From Clostridium sp. AT4 (GTDB lineage: Bacteria > Bacillota > Clostridia > Lachnospirales > Lachnospiraceae), in assembly GCF_001517625.2 (NCBI RefSeq), contig NZ_LN999828.1:1504303-1568302 (forward strand): DNA of 64,000 bases. The letters run 5' to 3'. The notes under the pieces are model-generated. The model was not told the origin of the DNA. It ran no database searches and saw nothing but the letters and a program-made list of their open reading frames with translations. The position numbers and the translations under genes are program-made. Of the stretch, positions 18,867 through 28,349 are shown one piece after another. The stretch's first letter is position 1. Each line of letters begins with the position of its first letter.

Positions 18867-18893
18867 ACTTCTTATCACATTCGTCCAACTCCA

Positions 18894-18922
18894 TTGAATC
18901 CCCATATAGCCTATGGTATAAT
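18894..18922 (+). promoter_or_regulatory. Promoter of the two-component/DUF3604 operon
   Basis: TTGAAT (18894-18899) is followed after 17 bases by TATAAT (18917-18922), which also carries an upstream TGG resembling an extended -10. It lies 48 bases before the response-regulator start codon. Confidence 0.75.
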
Positions 18923-18969
18923 TTTTTAGAATTGAAAGATATTTGAATCGATTGAAAGGAGCCATTTTC

Positions 18970-20571
18970 ATGACTGCCAATTTCCCTGTTTCTGTTATCA
19001 TCGCTGATGATGAAGCTTCAATCCGCAACGGACTCCGATCTGCTGTGGAATCCATGAATCTGAATATACGCGTTCTTGGAACTGCCAGAAACGGGCTGGA
19101 AGCTTGGAATCTAATCCAGACCTATATGCCGGATATTATAATCACGGATATACGTATGCCTCTCTGTGATGGGCTGAACCTGATGAAAAAATGTAAAGAA
19201 GCCCGCTTTCACATTGACTTTGTCATTCTCAGCGGATTTGATGACTTTACTTACGCCCAATCAGCAATCCGCTATGGTGCCAAATCCTATCTTTTAAAAC
19301 CTTTTAAAAATGAAGAATTAAAAGAAGAGCTTAAGATACTATTGGATGAAATCCGTCAAAAGCGTGGTCTTTCTTCCTCTTCTGCCGCACCCAGCGAAGA
19401 GACCATGACCGCTCTATCCAGAAAGTTGTTTTTAAATCAACTGATCCATAATGAATTCCATTATGAACATGATCTGGAAACAGCTGTAAAAGAATCCGGT
19501 CTCTCTTTTCCTTCCGGCTTCTGTCAGGTTCTTATCTTTTCTCTGGGAACAGGATCTCCCATTGATCCTCAGTCCCTTATTGCTCTGAAGCATACAATTG
19601 AACGCCATATGACCGGCTTTTATGCTCAAGTATGGGATAACGAAACCTTCCAGCTAACAGCGCTTATTTTCCCAGCACTTTCAGAAAATTTGTCGGCAAT
19701 TCATGTTCTTGCGCATAAAATTATAGAAATCTGGACCTCAGAGCATGGTATGCGTCTGACCATCGGTATCGGAACACCGGAAAAATCCCTGCTCCAGGCA
19801 GGGCACTCCTATGCTATGGCTGTCACAGCCCTATCCTATCAGATGTATGAAACAGAACACCTTATCTTTGATCCTTCTGTTATCTGTACCATACCACCAT
19901 CTGTCTCTGCCAATCACATTGATCCGGCTCCTCTTTTAGATGCCATTTGGAACAACGACACAGATGCTATTGTTTTCTGGTATTCAGAATATATCCGAAC
20001 GCTGTTTTATGTTCCCATGCCGTCTCCCAGCTTTATCAGAGGAATGTGCATTTATCTGGTAACGGATATCCAAAATACACTGAAAAAGCAAACAGAAGAC
20101 TGGCCTGAACTGGTTTTTGAACCTCCCTACATCCGAATCAATGAATTTTCTTTTTTCCGACAGATTAAAGACTGGTGTCTTTCCCAGTTTCTTCAATATG
20201 GGAAGGTTCTTTCTGAATATAAATCATTTGGAAAAGACCGCATCATTGCAAAAGCTAAACGCTTCATAGAAAACAATATAAATCGTAAGATTTCTGCAGA
20301 ACTTATAGCGGAGGCCGTAAATTTAAGCCCTTCATATTTTACCATTTATTTTAAATCCAAAACAGGAATCAATTTCCGGGATTACCTGTTAAGCCGCAAA
20401 ATGGAACAGGCCAAACACCTGCTGATGGCCGCTGACGCTAATATCAGCGAAATATCCTGCGCTGTAGGCTATGACGATTACCGCTCATTTTACCGCGCTT
20501 TTAAAAATTATACCGGCCAGACTCCATCTGAATATCAGACAAAATGCCGGGGAGGAGATTCTGTTCACTGA
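18970..20571 (+). CDS. AraC-type response regulator (YesN family)
   Basis: A 533-residue transcription regulator. Residues 1-125 are a receiver domain, with acidic pocket DDE at the start, phosphoacceptor aspartate in IIITDIRMP and the conserved Lys in YLLKPFK. The middle (about 140-420) is a linker seen in YesN-type proteins. The last 100 residues hold a double helix-turn-helix of the AraC/XylS type (ISAELIAEAVNLSPSYF and ISEISCAVGYDDYRSFYRAF). YesN-type regulators control neighbouring carbohydrate transport genes in response to extracellular sugars. The start ATG 18970 follows AAAGGAG; an upstream ATG at 18943 lacks such a site. Its stop overlaps the kinase start (TGATG). Confidence 0.92.
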   Translation: MTANFPVSVIIADDEASIRNGLRSAVESMNLNIRVLGTARNGLEAWNLIQTYMPDIIITDIRMPLCDGLNLMKKCKEARFHIDFVILSGFDDFTYAQSAIRYGAKSYLLKPFKNEELKEELKILLDEIRQKRGLSSSSAAPSEETMTALSRKLFLNQLIHNEFHYEHDLETAVKESGLSFPSGFCQVLIFSLGTGSPIDPQSLIALKHTIERHMTGFYAQVWDNETFQLTALIFPALSENLSAIHVLAHKIIEIWTSEHGMRLTIGIGTPEKSLLQAGHSYAMAVTALSYQMYETEHLIFDPSVICTIPPSVSANHIDPAPLLDAIWNNDTDAIVFWYSEYIRTLFYVPMPSPSFIRGMCIYLVTDIQNTLKKQTEDWPELVFEPPYIRINEFSFFRQIKDWCLSQFLQYGKVLSEYKSFGKDRIIAKAKRFIENNINRKISAELIAEAVNLSPSYFTIYFKSKTGINFRDYLLSRKMEQAKHLLMAADANISEISCAVGYDDYRSFYRAFKNYTGQTPSEYQTKCRGGDSVH

Positions 20572-22415
20572 TGAAAAAAATCCTTACTTTGATTGCCAAC
20601 CTGAATATTTCGCATAAAATATGGTTATGTATGATTACCATTTCACTCACACTGTCTGCCTTCCTTATTTCTTTCAGCAGCCACTATTTCTCCCAGCTGT
20701 ATCGGGAAGATGCCTACAATCAGGCCGCTGATTCTCTCCATATCGGAGCTCAGTCACTGACGGACTCTTATAATCTTCTTTTAAAAAATGTGATCGATAC
20801 TGCTTCTACTGCAGATTTTTCTGCTTTAGTACGGGATGTACATATGAATCGTCATGAAAAGGATGTCATGCACAAAGCAGCCTTGCAGGCACCTCTGAGC
20901 AATTTAACTGATTCCATCCCCATCCTGGACAGTCTGGCTATCCTTGGCAAAAACGGAGAATATTATTCCCTGTATACCAACACCTTAAAAAAGGGATATA
21001 CTCCATGGGACGCTTTTAACTGGAACTTTTTTTCCATAAATGATATTACCTGGCTCCCCATCCGTTCCAGCCCTTTTATAAAAAACAATCAGATCATCCC
21101 TGTAGTTCTTCCCATTTCTCTGGTTCCCTCTACGCACTATCTCCATATCTGCCGAAATCCAGAGAATACGGATATTTACATTGTCCTTTTGCTTGATTCC
21201 AAAAAAATAGAAGAACGTTTGGCTTTAGCTGCATCCTCCCACTCAGAACGTACCCTTTACATAGCTGATGCTTTCGGAACTCCTTTAAGTCTTTCTCCGA
21301 ATTCCTCCTGGTATGAGACGGTTTCTGATGAATGTGTACAAAACAGTCTCCGTTCCTGTACAAAATCAGAAGGTTTCAAACAGGTTCTGGATGAAAACCA
21401 GTACAGCCTTTATTCCATTCCGTTAGATTTCTGCGGTCTTAACCTTGTCAGCATCGTGCCAAAAACATCGCTTCACACCAGACTTGCCCGCATGAGCACC
21501 TTTCTCCTCCTTATATCATTAGCAGGATTGATGCTGACCGCTTTTCTTTCTCTGATTCTTTCCCGTTTTCTCACCCGGCCTCTGGCCCGGCTGATCCAAA
21601 ACGTACACAGAATAGAAAATAACACCTATGATACTCCTGACCAGATGAAATATAAGGATGAAATAGGCCAGTTGAATATGGCTATCAATTCCATGTACAA
21701 AACGATACAAGAACAGATACAGCAGATACGCGAAAATGAAAGAGATAAATATCAGGCAGAAATACAGCTTTTATCTGCCCAGATCAGCCCCCATTTTCTG
21801 TATAATACTCTGGAATGCATCAACATGGAAATCCTGAGCGACCGAAAACAAACAGCCTCTGCCATGATTACAAGCCTGGGAGATTTTATGCGCATCGGAC
21901 TGAATTACGGAAATGAACTGATTCCTTTATCCAGAGAACTGCTCCATGTCAAATCATATATAGATATTATGAATTATCGTTTCAGTCAGAAAATTGAATT
22001 GATCAGTACCATTCCTCCAGAGCTTACAGACTGTCTGATCTTAAAATCCATTCTGCAGCCTCTGGCCGAAAATTCCATACGGCACGGATTCAGTCTGGAT
22101 GAATCTGGCTGTATTCCGGTTCCCATGCCGGAAATTTCTGTAAATGTTTTTGAAAATAACGGAATCCTCACAATTGAGGTGATCGATAACGGTCATGGTA
22201 TTGATATTTCACGGGCAAATGAAGCCCTGTCTCGAGATGGGCGTCAGCCCTGTTCTAAGCATGTAGGCCTGAATAACGTCTACGCCCGCTTAAAAGCCTG
22301 CTACGGAACTGCTCAAATTCACTTTGAAACCATTCCTTATTTCAGGAATGTCGTCCGCATTACCATTCCTTATAAAATTGCCAAAAATAATCAAAAGGAG
22401 ATAAAAACACTATGA
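20571..22415 (+). CDS. Sensor histidine kinase (YesM family)
   Basis: A 614-residue membrane kinase paired with the preceding regulator. Membrane segment 1 is at about 15-35, followed by an extracytoplasmic sensing region of about 260 residues, membrane segment 2 at about 305-327 (LLLISLAGLMLTAFLSLI), a HAMP linker, and the YesM-type kinase core: QISPHFLYNTLECI with the phosphoacceptor His near residue 410, and an ATPase domain with ILQPLAENSIRHG and VIDNGHGID. The start is inferred from the TGATG overlap with the regulator gene, which suggests translational coupling. Its ligand is likely an extracellular carbohydrate or binding-protein complex, by analogy. Its stop overlaps the next gene as ATGA. 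Confidence 0.92.
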   Translation: MKKILTLIANLNISHKIWLCMITISLTLSAFLISFSSHYFSQLYREDAYNQAADSLHIGAQSLTDSYNLLLKNVIDTASTADFSALVRDVHMNRHEKDVMHKAALQAPLSNLTDSIPILDSLAILGKNGEYYSLYTNTLKKGYTPWDAFNWNFFSINDITWLPIRSSPFIKNNQIIPVVLPISLVPSTHYLHICRNPENTDIYIVLLLDSKKIEERLALAASSHSERTLYIADAFGTPLSLSPNSSWYETVSDECVQNSLRSCTKSEGFKQVLDENQYSLYSIPLDFCGLNLVSIVPKTSLHTRLARMSTFLLLISLAGLMLTAFLSLILSRFLTRPLARLIQNVHRIENNTYDTPDQMKYKDEIGQLNMAINSMYKTIQEQIQQIRENERDKYQAEIQLLSAQISPHFLYNTLECINMEILSDRKQTASAMITSLGDFMRIGLNYGNELIPLSRELLHVKSYIDIMNYRFSQKIELISTIPPELTDCLILKSILQPLAENSIRHGFSLDESGCIPVPMPEISVNVFENNGILTIEVIDNGHGIDISRANEALSRDGRQPCSKHVGLNNVYARLKACYGTAQIHFETIPYFRNVVRITIPYKIAKNNQKEIKTL

Positions 22416-23899
22416 ACAGATATTGGGGAGACCTTCACAACCACTGCGGCATCACTTATGGCTACGGTTCTCTAAAACACGCCTTAGACCGTGCGAAAAG
22501 CCATCTTGATTTCTGCGCTGTCACCGGACATGCCATGTGGCCGGATATACCGGAGCGAAATGAAGAAACCGCTTTTGTGGTGGACTTTCACCGCAGAGGC
22601 TTCCAAAAATTGTATGACCACTGGGAAGAAGTACGGCACACCATCGCAGAGGCTAATACAGAGGACTTTATCACCTTTCAGGCTTATGAAATGCATTCCT
22701 CTCTGTACGGGGACCATCATATTGTCACTCCTGACGACAGCCTTCCTCTGATTTACCGTGACTCTCCTGCGCAGCTGCTGCATGACAGCGGCTGTGACGG
22801 TATTACGGTTGCACATCATATTGGTTATACGCCCGGCTATCGCGGAATCAACTGGGATCTTTACGATCCTGCAGTAACGCCTTTAATCGAAGTTTGTTCC
22901 AAACATGGCTGCGGTATGAGTGAAACAGCCCCCTATCCGTATTATCACAATATGGGCCCCCGAGACAGCCGCTGCACCGTATACGAGGGTTTGAAGAGAG
23001 GATTTCATTTTGGTTTTGTAGGTTCTACCGATCATCACGCCGGCTATCCCGGATCTTATGGCGATGGAAAATTGGCTGTTCTGGCAGAATCAAAGACCAG
23101 ATCTGCAATCTGGGATGGACTGAAAAACAGAAGAACCTATGCAGTAACAGGTGACCGGATTAAATGCGATTTTTCAGTGGACGGACATCTGATGGGCAGT
23201 ATTGTTCCACTGACCTCACCCCGTCATCAAATTTCCTATCGGGTAGAAGGCTGTGCTAATATAGATAAAATTGTCATTTACCGTAATCTAAATCCCATTC
23301 ATATTGCAGAAGGTTTAACCATGATGCCAAAATCAGAAGATAACCGTTATAAAATTCGGATTGAAATGGGATGGGGAAATAATGAGCAGGAACTTTTCCC
23401 ATGGAAGGGAAGGATCAGAGTATCCGACGGACAAATTTTAGAAGCAGAGCCCTGTTTCCGCGGCAGAAGCGTTCTGGCTCCCAGTGCTTCCCAGGACGTA
23501 TCCCAGGATAATATAAATGAAATTGATAATCGTATCCTGTCCATCAGCGATGATTCTGTTTCCTGGCAGTGCTTTACAGTCAAAAATCCATCTCCCGTTC
23601 AGCCCCAGACATGCGCTGTAATCGCCGAAATACAGGGCAGCAGAGATACTGTGGTAGAAATCGAAGTTAACGGCCACTGCCGCCGGACATCAATCGGTGA
23701 ATTATGCAGATATGGATACAGTGAACATATGAAGCCATATCATTCACAGGCATACAAAGTTCATACTGCCGTTTCCTGCTCCCAGTATACTGCGGAAAAC
23801 TCTTTTACTGACGAATGGGAGGAACCTGCATTCTATCATACGGAAGTGGCTCAAACCAATCAGCAGTGGGCATTTGTAAGCCCCATATTTTTCGAATAA
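22412..23899 (+). CDS. DUF3604-family PHP metallo-phosphoesterase-like protein
   Basis: A 495-residue protein of the DUF3604 group of the PHP superfamily. Metal-binding motifs visible are GDLHNHCGITYG at 6-17, DFCAVTGHAMWPD near 33-45, FQAYEMH near 90, VAHHIGYTPG near 133 and STDHHAG near 209. Residues from about 250 onward form a beta-rich C-terminal region with WGNNEQELFPWKG. There is no signal peptide, so it acts inside the cell. DUF3604 proteins often lie beside carbohydrate or sulfatase genes and are presumed hydrolases; the substrate is unknown. It is the third gene of the operon, joined to the kinase by an ATGA overlap, an unusual place for an enzyme and a hint that the locus senses and processes one compound. 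Confidence 0.85.
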   Translation: MNRYWGDLHNHCGITYGYGSLKHALDRAKSHLDFCAVTGHAMWPDIPERNEETAFVVDFHRRGFQKLYDHWEEVRHTIAEANTEDFITFQAYEMHSSLYGDHHIVTPDDSLPLIYRDSPAQLLHDSGCDGITVAHHIGYTPGYRGINWDLYDPAVTPLIEVCSKHGCGMSETAPYPYYHNMGPRDSRCTVYEGLKRGFHFGFVGSTDHHAGYPGSYGDGKLAVLAESKTRSAIWDGLKNRRTYAVTGDRIKCDFSVDGHLMGSIVPLTSPRHQISYRVEGCANIDKIVIYRNLNPIHIAEGLTMMPKSEDNRYKIRIEMGWGNNEQELFPWKGRIRVSDGQILEAEPCFRGRSVLAPSASQDVSQDNINEIDNRILSISDDSVSWQCFTVKNPSPVQPQTCAVIAEIQGSRDTVVEIEVNGHCRRTSIGELCRYGYSEHMKPYHSQAYKVHTAVSCSQYTAENSFTDEWEEPAFYHTEVAQTNQQWAFVSPIFFE

Positions 23900-23911
23900 T
23901 TGTCTGCACAA

Positions 23912-23950
23912 AAAATGCCGCCGAAGCAATCAAGCCTGCGGCGGCATTTT
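23912..23950. terminator. Bidirectional terminator between convergent operons
   Basis: AAAATGCCGCCG and CGGCGGCATTTT form a 12-bp stem around a 15-base loop, with A-run and T-run flanks. It serves both the DUF3604 gene (plus) and the 811-residue gene (minus). Confidence 0.9.
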
Positions 23951-23961
23951 ACTGTTAATTT

Positions 23962-26397
23962 TTAAATATACTGTGTTTCGTCCCTGTATTTTTTATACAT
24001 TACTTCAAATGCCCCTGTTCTCAGTTCTCCATCTGCATAAACCGGAGTTCTCTTTTTGCAGTTCTCAATAAAGGCTTCCATTGTATTATATTCCTTCTGA
24101 TCCCCACAGAAAACACAGTACGCAATCTCATCTCCATAACTGCGGTATTCACAGTTAAAGACCTGATCCTGATAGAGCTTCAGTTTTTTGCTGCACCACA
24201 TTCCTATATAACCATTTCCCTTTTTTCCAAACAACCAGTGATCTTCCACCTTGTTCTGATCAAACTTTACACCAGGCCAGTATACATGAGTGAAGTGAAT
24301 CGGATGCTCTTTTGGAATCTGATACACAGCTCCCAGTATTCCCTTTTCCTGACGCACAGCCGGCATTACACCATTTCCATACCAGTATCCCGGCCGCATC
24401 TGGCTAGAATCACAGGTGCCGCCTGGATGATTGGCAAAAATCTGTGTTTCACTGTCCAAAGCACAGCTCCACATATGCTGCTGATACCCATAAACCCCAG
24501 GTTCAAAACAGGTTGTCCCATGGAACCGCTCATTCAAGGACTTTGTGTAAGCGTGGGAGGTTTTATCTACATTCTGTCTTTCTTCCAAAAGTGTCAAATT
24601 AACCCATCGGTCATAATCTGTATCTTTTCTTGGAGACTGAACAGATGTGATACAGTATGCCTCATTCTTCTCCAGCCGAATCACCGCATTTCCCGTATTA
24701 TACTCTGTCAGAACAGGATCTCTCATAAGTTTTTTGAGGCCTTCCGGAATTTCGTAACGGCTGGTAGCGTAAAAGGCCAGCCATCCTTCCCCATAAGAGT
24801 ATGGAACATCCGGATCAATCAGATTCATCAGAGCCTGCGCTCCCTGAAGGAACGGATAAATAACCTGACGATACACACGTCCCATAGGCGCAATCACGGA
24901 ACCTTTATAGGTATGAAGAGCCAGCATTTCAAGCAGACGGTCTGTAACTTTGACTGCTCTGTCTGAAATTTCCTTCGGGGTATAGTCAATCACATTTAAG
25001 AGCCCGGCAAATGTCACACACATATATACTGTGCTGAGGAATTCTTCAAACCCTCTCTCCTCTACATCATCCAGCCATTGTTCTACTCTTTTTTTTCCTG
25101 CTTCCCACAGCTGACGGCCTGTCATGTGCGCACGGGTAAAATACTCTTCCGGATAAAATTCTCCTGCATTCATTGCAGATACATAGAACATCAGGGAGTG
25201 ATTTTCACTCCAGAAACACATGGCATCTGATCCTTCCTGATCCATCCAATATCTGTAATTAAGTAGTACCTCCTTTACCCTATTCTTTAATTCATCATCT
25301 AACTCATAATTTTTAAGATACCTTACCAGACCGCAGACCAGAAAATCGGAACAGTCAAACCGTTTTTCAATCTGCGAAAGAGTTTCCAAAAACAGCTCTC
25401 TGTCTTTTGCTGTAATTCTTCCTGTTGCCTTTCGTGCCAGAATGTTAGAAATGGAAAATCCGAATTTTCCTCCCCGGCTTAAGGACTCTACATCGGAAAT
25501 CCTATGATATATCGCTTCTTTATTTTTCTCATAGTCCATTACTTTCAGGAATGACGGCACAATCATCGCCGTATCTTCCATCCGTCTTGCAAGCTTCTGG
25601 CCCTCTGCCGTACATTCTACAACAATATACGGTCTGCCAGCTTCAAGAACCGCCTCTGTTGCCCCACCGATATCATGGCGTTCTACCTTTGTCTCTGCCT
25701 TAGCAAAATCAGGACTCATGGAATCATATCCCAACGTTGTTCCCTTTGGAGCAGGGGTGTGGCAGAAAAGTTTTCCGTCCTGTATGATCAGCTGATCCAG
25801 CCATTTAGCGCAGTTTAAAACGCAGTTTGTATGCTCCTCGTCCGGTAAAACCACACGAATTTCATCTTTATGATCAATAACCTGAATTCCAAAAAGTGTA
25901 CGCGTATCCCTGACGCCCAGGGTCTGCAAACGAATATACAATCTGTTTATTCCCTTTTTCAGGTTAAACATAACATTCTGCTTCTGAATGGGTTTGTAAA
26001 CCGGAGGAGCCATAGCGCAGACATGCTCACCATTGCACCAAAGATCAACCGATGCATAAGACCAGACCACAGCTCTCACCTGCATATCCTCCTCTGCTTC
26101 AAGCTGCGTGCAGGCATCCATCTCCACCCGGGTAAGTACAGAATAAAATGTGCTTAGGTCTACAAACCAGTTTCCATAGTTATAGTAATATCTCCACGGA
26201 AGACCCAGGCTTCCCGTTTCATTCAGTTTAACCCGATCCTGCGGCTCCTTTGTCTGAGGTCTGGTAAGAATCGATCGAAGGTATTTTTCATAACGAAGTT
26301 GATTTTCATCTGCTGTATGGTCAATAAACGGCTCTTCCCGCAGTCCCGATATCAGATACTGCATAATAAAACCTTCCTCATTCAGTCTGTTTTCCAT
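23962..26397 (-). CDS. Large protein of unknown activity in an ABC sugar-transport operon; probable carbohydrate-active enzyme
   Basis: An 811-residue soluble protein without signal peptide, which I cannot place in a named family. Residues of about 60-190 look like a jelly-roll carbohydrate-binding domain (VDLWCNGEHVCAMAPPVYKP, then FNLKKGINRLYIRL and LGVRDTRTLFGI). The centre, about 330-560, is helical and resembles an alpha/alpha toroid; FWSENHSLMFY around residue 400 recalls the catalytic His/Asn region of polysaccharide lyases and related toroid enzymes. The C-terminal third is beta-rich. The final position in the operon after two permeases suggests it acts on the imported compound in the cytoplasm. 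GAGAGGAG precedes ATG 26397. Lyase versus hydrolase cannot be decided from the sequence. Confidence 0.6.
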   Translation of the reverse strand: MENRLNEEGFIMQYLISGLREEPFIDHTADENQLRYEKYLRSILTRPQTKEPQDRVKLNETGSLGLPWRYYYNYGNWFVDLSTFYSVLTRVEMDACTQLEAEEDMQVRAVVWSYASVDLWCNGEHVCAMAPPVYKPIQKQNVMFNLKKGINRLYIRLQTLGVRDTRTLFGIQVIDHKDEIRVVLPDEEHTNCVLNCAKWLDQLIIQDGKLFCHTPAPKGTTLGYDSMSPDFAKAETKVERHDIGGATEAVLEAGRPYIVVECTAEGQKLARRMEDTAMIVPSFLKVMDYEKNKEAIYHRISDVESLSRGGKFGFSISNILARKATGRITAKDRELFLETLSQIEKRFDCSDFLVCGLVRYLKNYELDDELKNRVKEVLLNYRYWMDQEGSDAMCFWSENHSLMFYVSAMNAGEFYPEEYFTRAHMTGRQLWEAGKKRVEQWLDDVEERGFEEFLSTVYMCVTFAGLLNVIDYTPKEISDRAVKVTDRLLEMLALHTYKGSVIAPMGRVYRQVIYPFLQGAQALMNLIDPDVPYSYGEGWLAFYATSRYEIPEGLKKLMRDPVLTEYNTGNAVIRLEKNEAYCITSVQSPRKDTDYDRWVNLTLLEERQNVDKTSHAYTKSLNERFHGTTCFEPGVYGYQQHMWSCALDSETQIFANHPGGTCDSSQMRPGYWYGNGVMPAVRQEKGILGAVYQIPKEHPIHFTHVYWPGVKFDQNKVEDHWLFGKKGNGYIGMWCSKKLKLYQDQVFNCEYRSYGDEIAYCVFCGDQKEYNTMEAFIENCKKRTPVYADGELRTGAFEVMYKKYRDETQYI

Positions 26398-26420
26398 CCT
26401 GATTTTCTCCTCTCTTTTGC

Positions 26421-27287
26421 TTATCCTTTTACAGCTCCCGCTGTCATTCCGCTCATAAAATGTTTACTGGAAAAAATATAAATTACCACAATCGGCACAA
26501 TGGAAATAGTAGCTCCTGCAAACATCAGATTCCAGGCAGCCGTTCCGTCTCCGCTGTTTTTGAGCATGGTAACGCCTACTGTCAGGGGACGCATTTTTTC
26601 ATTAGACATCGTAAATACCAGCGGCATAATATATTCATTCCAGCCTCCTCTGAATGACAAAAGTGCTATGGTAGCTAAAATAGGTTTTAACAGAGGCAGA
26701 ATTACCATATGGTAGATCTGGAAAAATGTACATCCGTCAATCATGGCCGCTTCATCTAATTCCTTTGGAATTGTATTTACAAAGCCTCTTACCAGAAAAA
26801 TATAGGTTGTCTGCGCAGTTCCCGCCGCAATCAGTATAACACTTAAAAGTGACTGATTCATCTTTAATTTTACCGCCAATTCAAACAGTGGACGCAGTGT
26901 AACGCTTCCTACATTTACAAACATAAATGCTACAAACAAACTGTACAGAAGTTCTTTTCCACGGAAATTTTTCCTGGCAAATACATAACCGGACATACTG
27001 GTTGCAAACAGGGTTACCAGCATGACGCCCAAACTTATAATTACACTGTTTAATGTATAGCGTGCAAAATTTGCCTTTTCCCAGGCTTCCTTATAATTAT
27101 CCAGGACAAATTTTTCAGGAAGAAGCTTTGTTCCTCCCCGAAGAAGCTCTGCGTTTTCTTTAAAGGAACCAAAGACAATATAGATCAATGGATACAGCGT
27201 AAATCCTGCTACAATAATGAGAAATATCGTCAAAATCAGACGGATACATTTTGTTTTTGTAGAGTACACACTATGATTCTTTTCCAT
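26421..27287 (-). CDS. ABC sugar transporter permease (MalG/LplC type)
   Basis: A 288-residue inner-membrane permease with six predicted segments, the first at about 14-35 (ILTIFLIIVAGFTLYPLIYI). The EAA loop that contacts the ATPase is ELDEAAMIDGCTFFQIYHMVILPLL, near residue 175. It belongs to the CUT1 family that imports oligosaccharides. AGAGAGGAAC precedes the start; the gene starts 14 bases after the other permease and ends 23 bases before the 811-residue gene. No ATP-binding subunit is encoded nearby, so a shared MsmX-type ATPase elsewhere is expected, as is usual for YesMN-linked transporters. Confidence 0.92.
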   Translation of the reverse strand: MEKNHSVYSTKTKCIRLILTIFLIIVAGFTLYPLIYIVFGSFKENAELLRGGTKLLPEKFVLDNYKEAWEKANFARYTLNSVIISLGVMLVTLFATSMSGYVFARKNFRGKELLYSLFVAFMFVNVGSVTLRPLFELAVKLKMNQSLLSVILIAAGTAQTTYIFLVRGFVNTIPKELDEAAMIDGCTFFQIYHMVILPLLKPILATIALLSFRGGWNEYIMPLVFTMSNEKMRPLTVGVTMLKNSGDGTAAWNLMFAGATISIVPIVVIYIFSSKHFMSGMTAGAVKG

Positions 27288-27301
27288 GTTCCTCTCCTTT
27301 C

Positions 27302-28228
27302 TTAAACTACATCATCCAGTTTTCTTGCCACAAACATATAAATCGCAGTGACAATACCTATAATAAGGGCAGCAACAACACTTAACATTGTAGCGTATCC
27401 AATTTGAGGCGTTGTACTGGAACTGAATATAAGCTTATAAATATAAGAAAACATAACATGAGAACGATTGTTTGGACCTCCGTCTGTAAGTACCAGAATT
27501 GACTGATAGTCCTTAAATGCAGTGGTGATCGCCAGCATTAAAATAACCTTCAGAACCGAGCTCAGCATAGGCAGTGTAATATGGAAAAAGGTCTGTACTC
27601 CGTTGGCTCCGTCAATTCGGCTGCTCTCATAAATTTCCTCCGGAATACTGCTCATACCAGATATAAAATAAATCATGTAATTGCCAAAACCACCCCATAC
27701 TGCTACAATCACAATCGAAAGCATAACAATAGAAGGATCCCCCAACCAGTCAATAGGAGCCTGGATGAGCCCCATTTTCTGCAGGGATGCATTTAAAACA
27801 CCATTATACACCGCAAAAATAAATCCAAAAATCAAACTGTAGATTGCAGAGCTGATAACAGTAGGCATAAAATAAATTCCCCTGTATATCGAGGATCCTG
27901 TCAGCTTCTGGTTTAAAAGCACTGCCAGAAGAAGGGATAGCGGAATTACAAATAAAAGCTTCAGTCCTGCATACTCAAAGGTATGGAGTACGCTCCGCCA
28001 GAAGGTTTCATCCTCCAGCATACGCATGAAATTTCTTGCCCCTGTAAAATAAGCATTAAATCCATTATAGTCATAACAAATATATCGAAACAGCCAGAAG
28101 AACGGATAAATCGACATTACCACTAACAGGATTACAGCCGGAAGCATCATGAATACAGCTGCAAAATCTCCCCTGGAGTTAGCCCTAGCAATTCGATCCC
28201 GAAACGATAATTTATTACTGCTTTTCAT
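27302..28228 (-). CDS. ABC sugar transporter permease (MalF/UgpA type)
   Basis: A 308-residue permease, partner of the preceding one. The first membrane segment is at about 24-45 (AVFMMLPAVILLVVMSIYPF), and the EAA loop near residue 205 reads EEIYESSRIDGANGVQTFF followed by HITLPML. It forms the translocation channel with the MalG-type subunit. A hairpin between the binding-protein gene and this gene (28265-28313) should lower permease expression relative to binding protein. Confidence 0.92.
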   Translation of the reverse strand: MKSSNKLSFRDRIARANSRGDFAAVFMMLPAVILLVVMSIYPFFWLFRYICYDYNGFNAYFTGARNFMRMLEDETFWRSVLHTFEYAGLKLLFVIPLSLLLAVLLNQKLTGSSIYRGIYFMPTVISSAIYSLIFGFIFAVYNGVLNASLQKMGLIQAPIDWLGDPSIVMLSIVIVAVWGGFGNYMIYFISGMSSIPEEIYESSRIDGANGVQTFFHITLPMLSSVLKVILMLAITTAFKDYQSILVLTDGGPNNRSHVMFSYIYKLIFSSSTTPQIGYATMLSVVAALIIGIVTAIYMFVARKLDDVV

Positions 28229-28264
28229 AGCCAGCCTCCTTTTTCTTTTATTAAAGTGTTATAA

Positions 28265-28313
28265 AACAGTAAGAAGGTGCTGCAAGACCTGTGACAGTCA
28301 CCTTACAGCACCT
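28265..28313 (-). terminator. Attenuator-like hairpin between binding-protein and permease genes
   Basis: AGGTGCTGTAAG pairs with CTTGCAGCACCT (one C-A mismatch) around a 15-base loop, and the minus strand continues TTCTTACTGTTTT. Such a weak intra-operon terminator would set binding protein well above permeases, as in many sugar ABC operons. Confidence 0.6.
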
Positions 28314-28349
28314 CCTGCATTAACCATATCCGATCGTTACACCCAGCAC

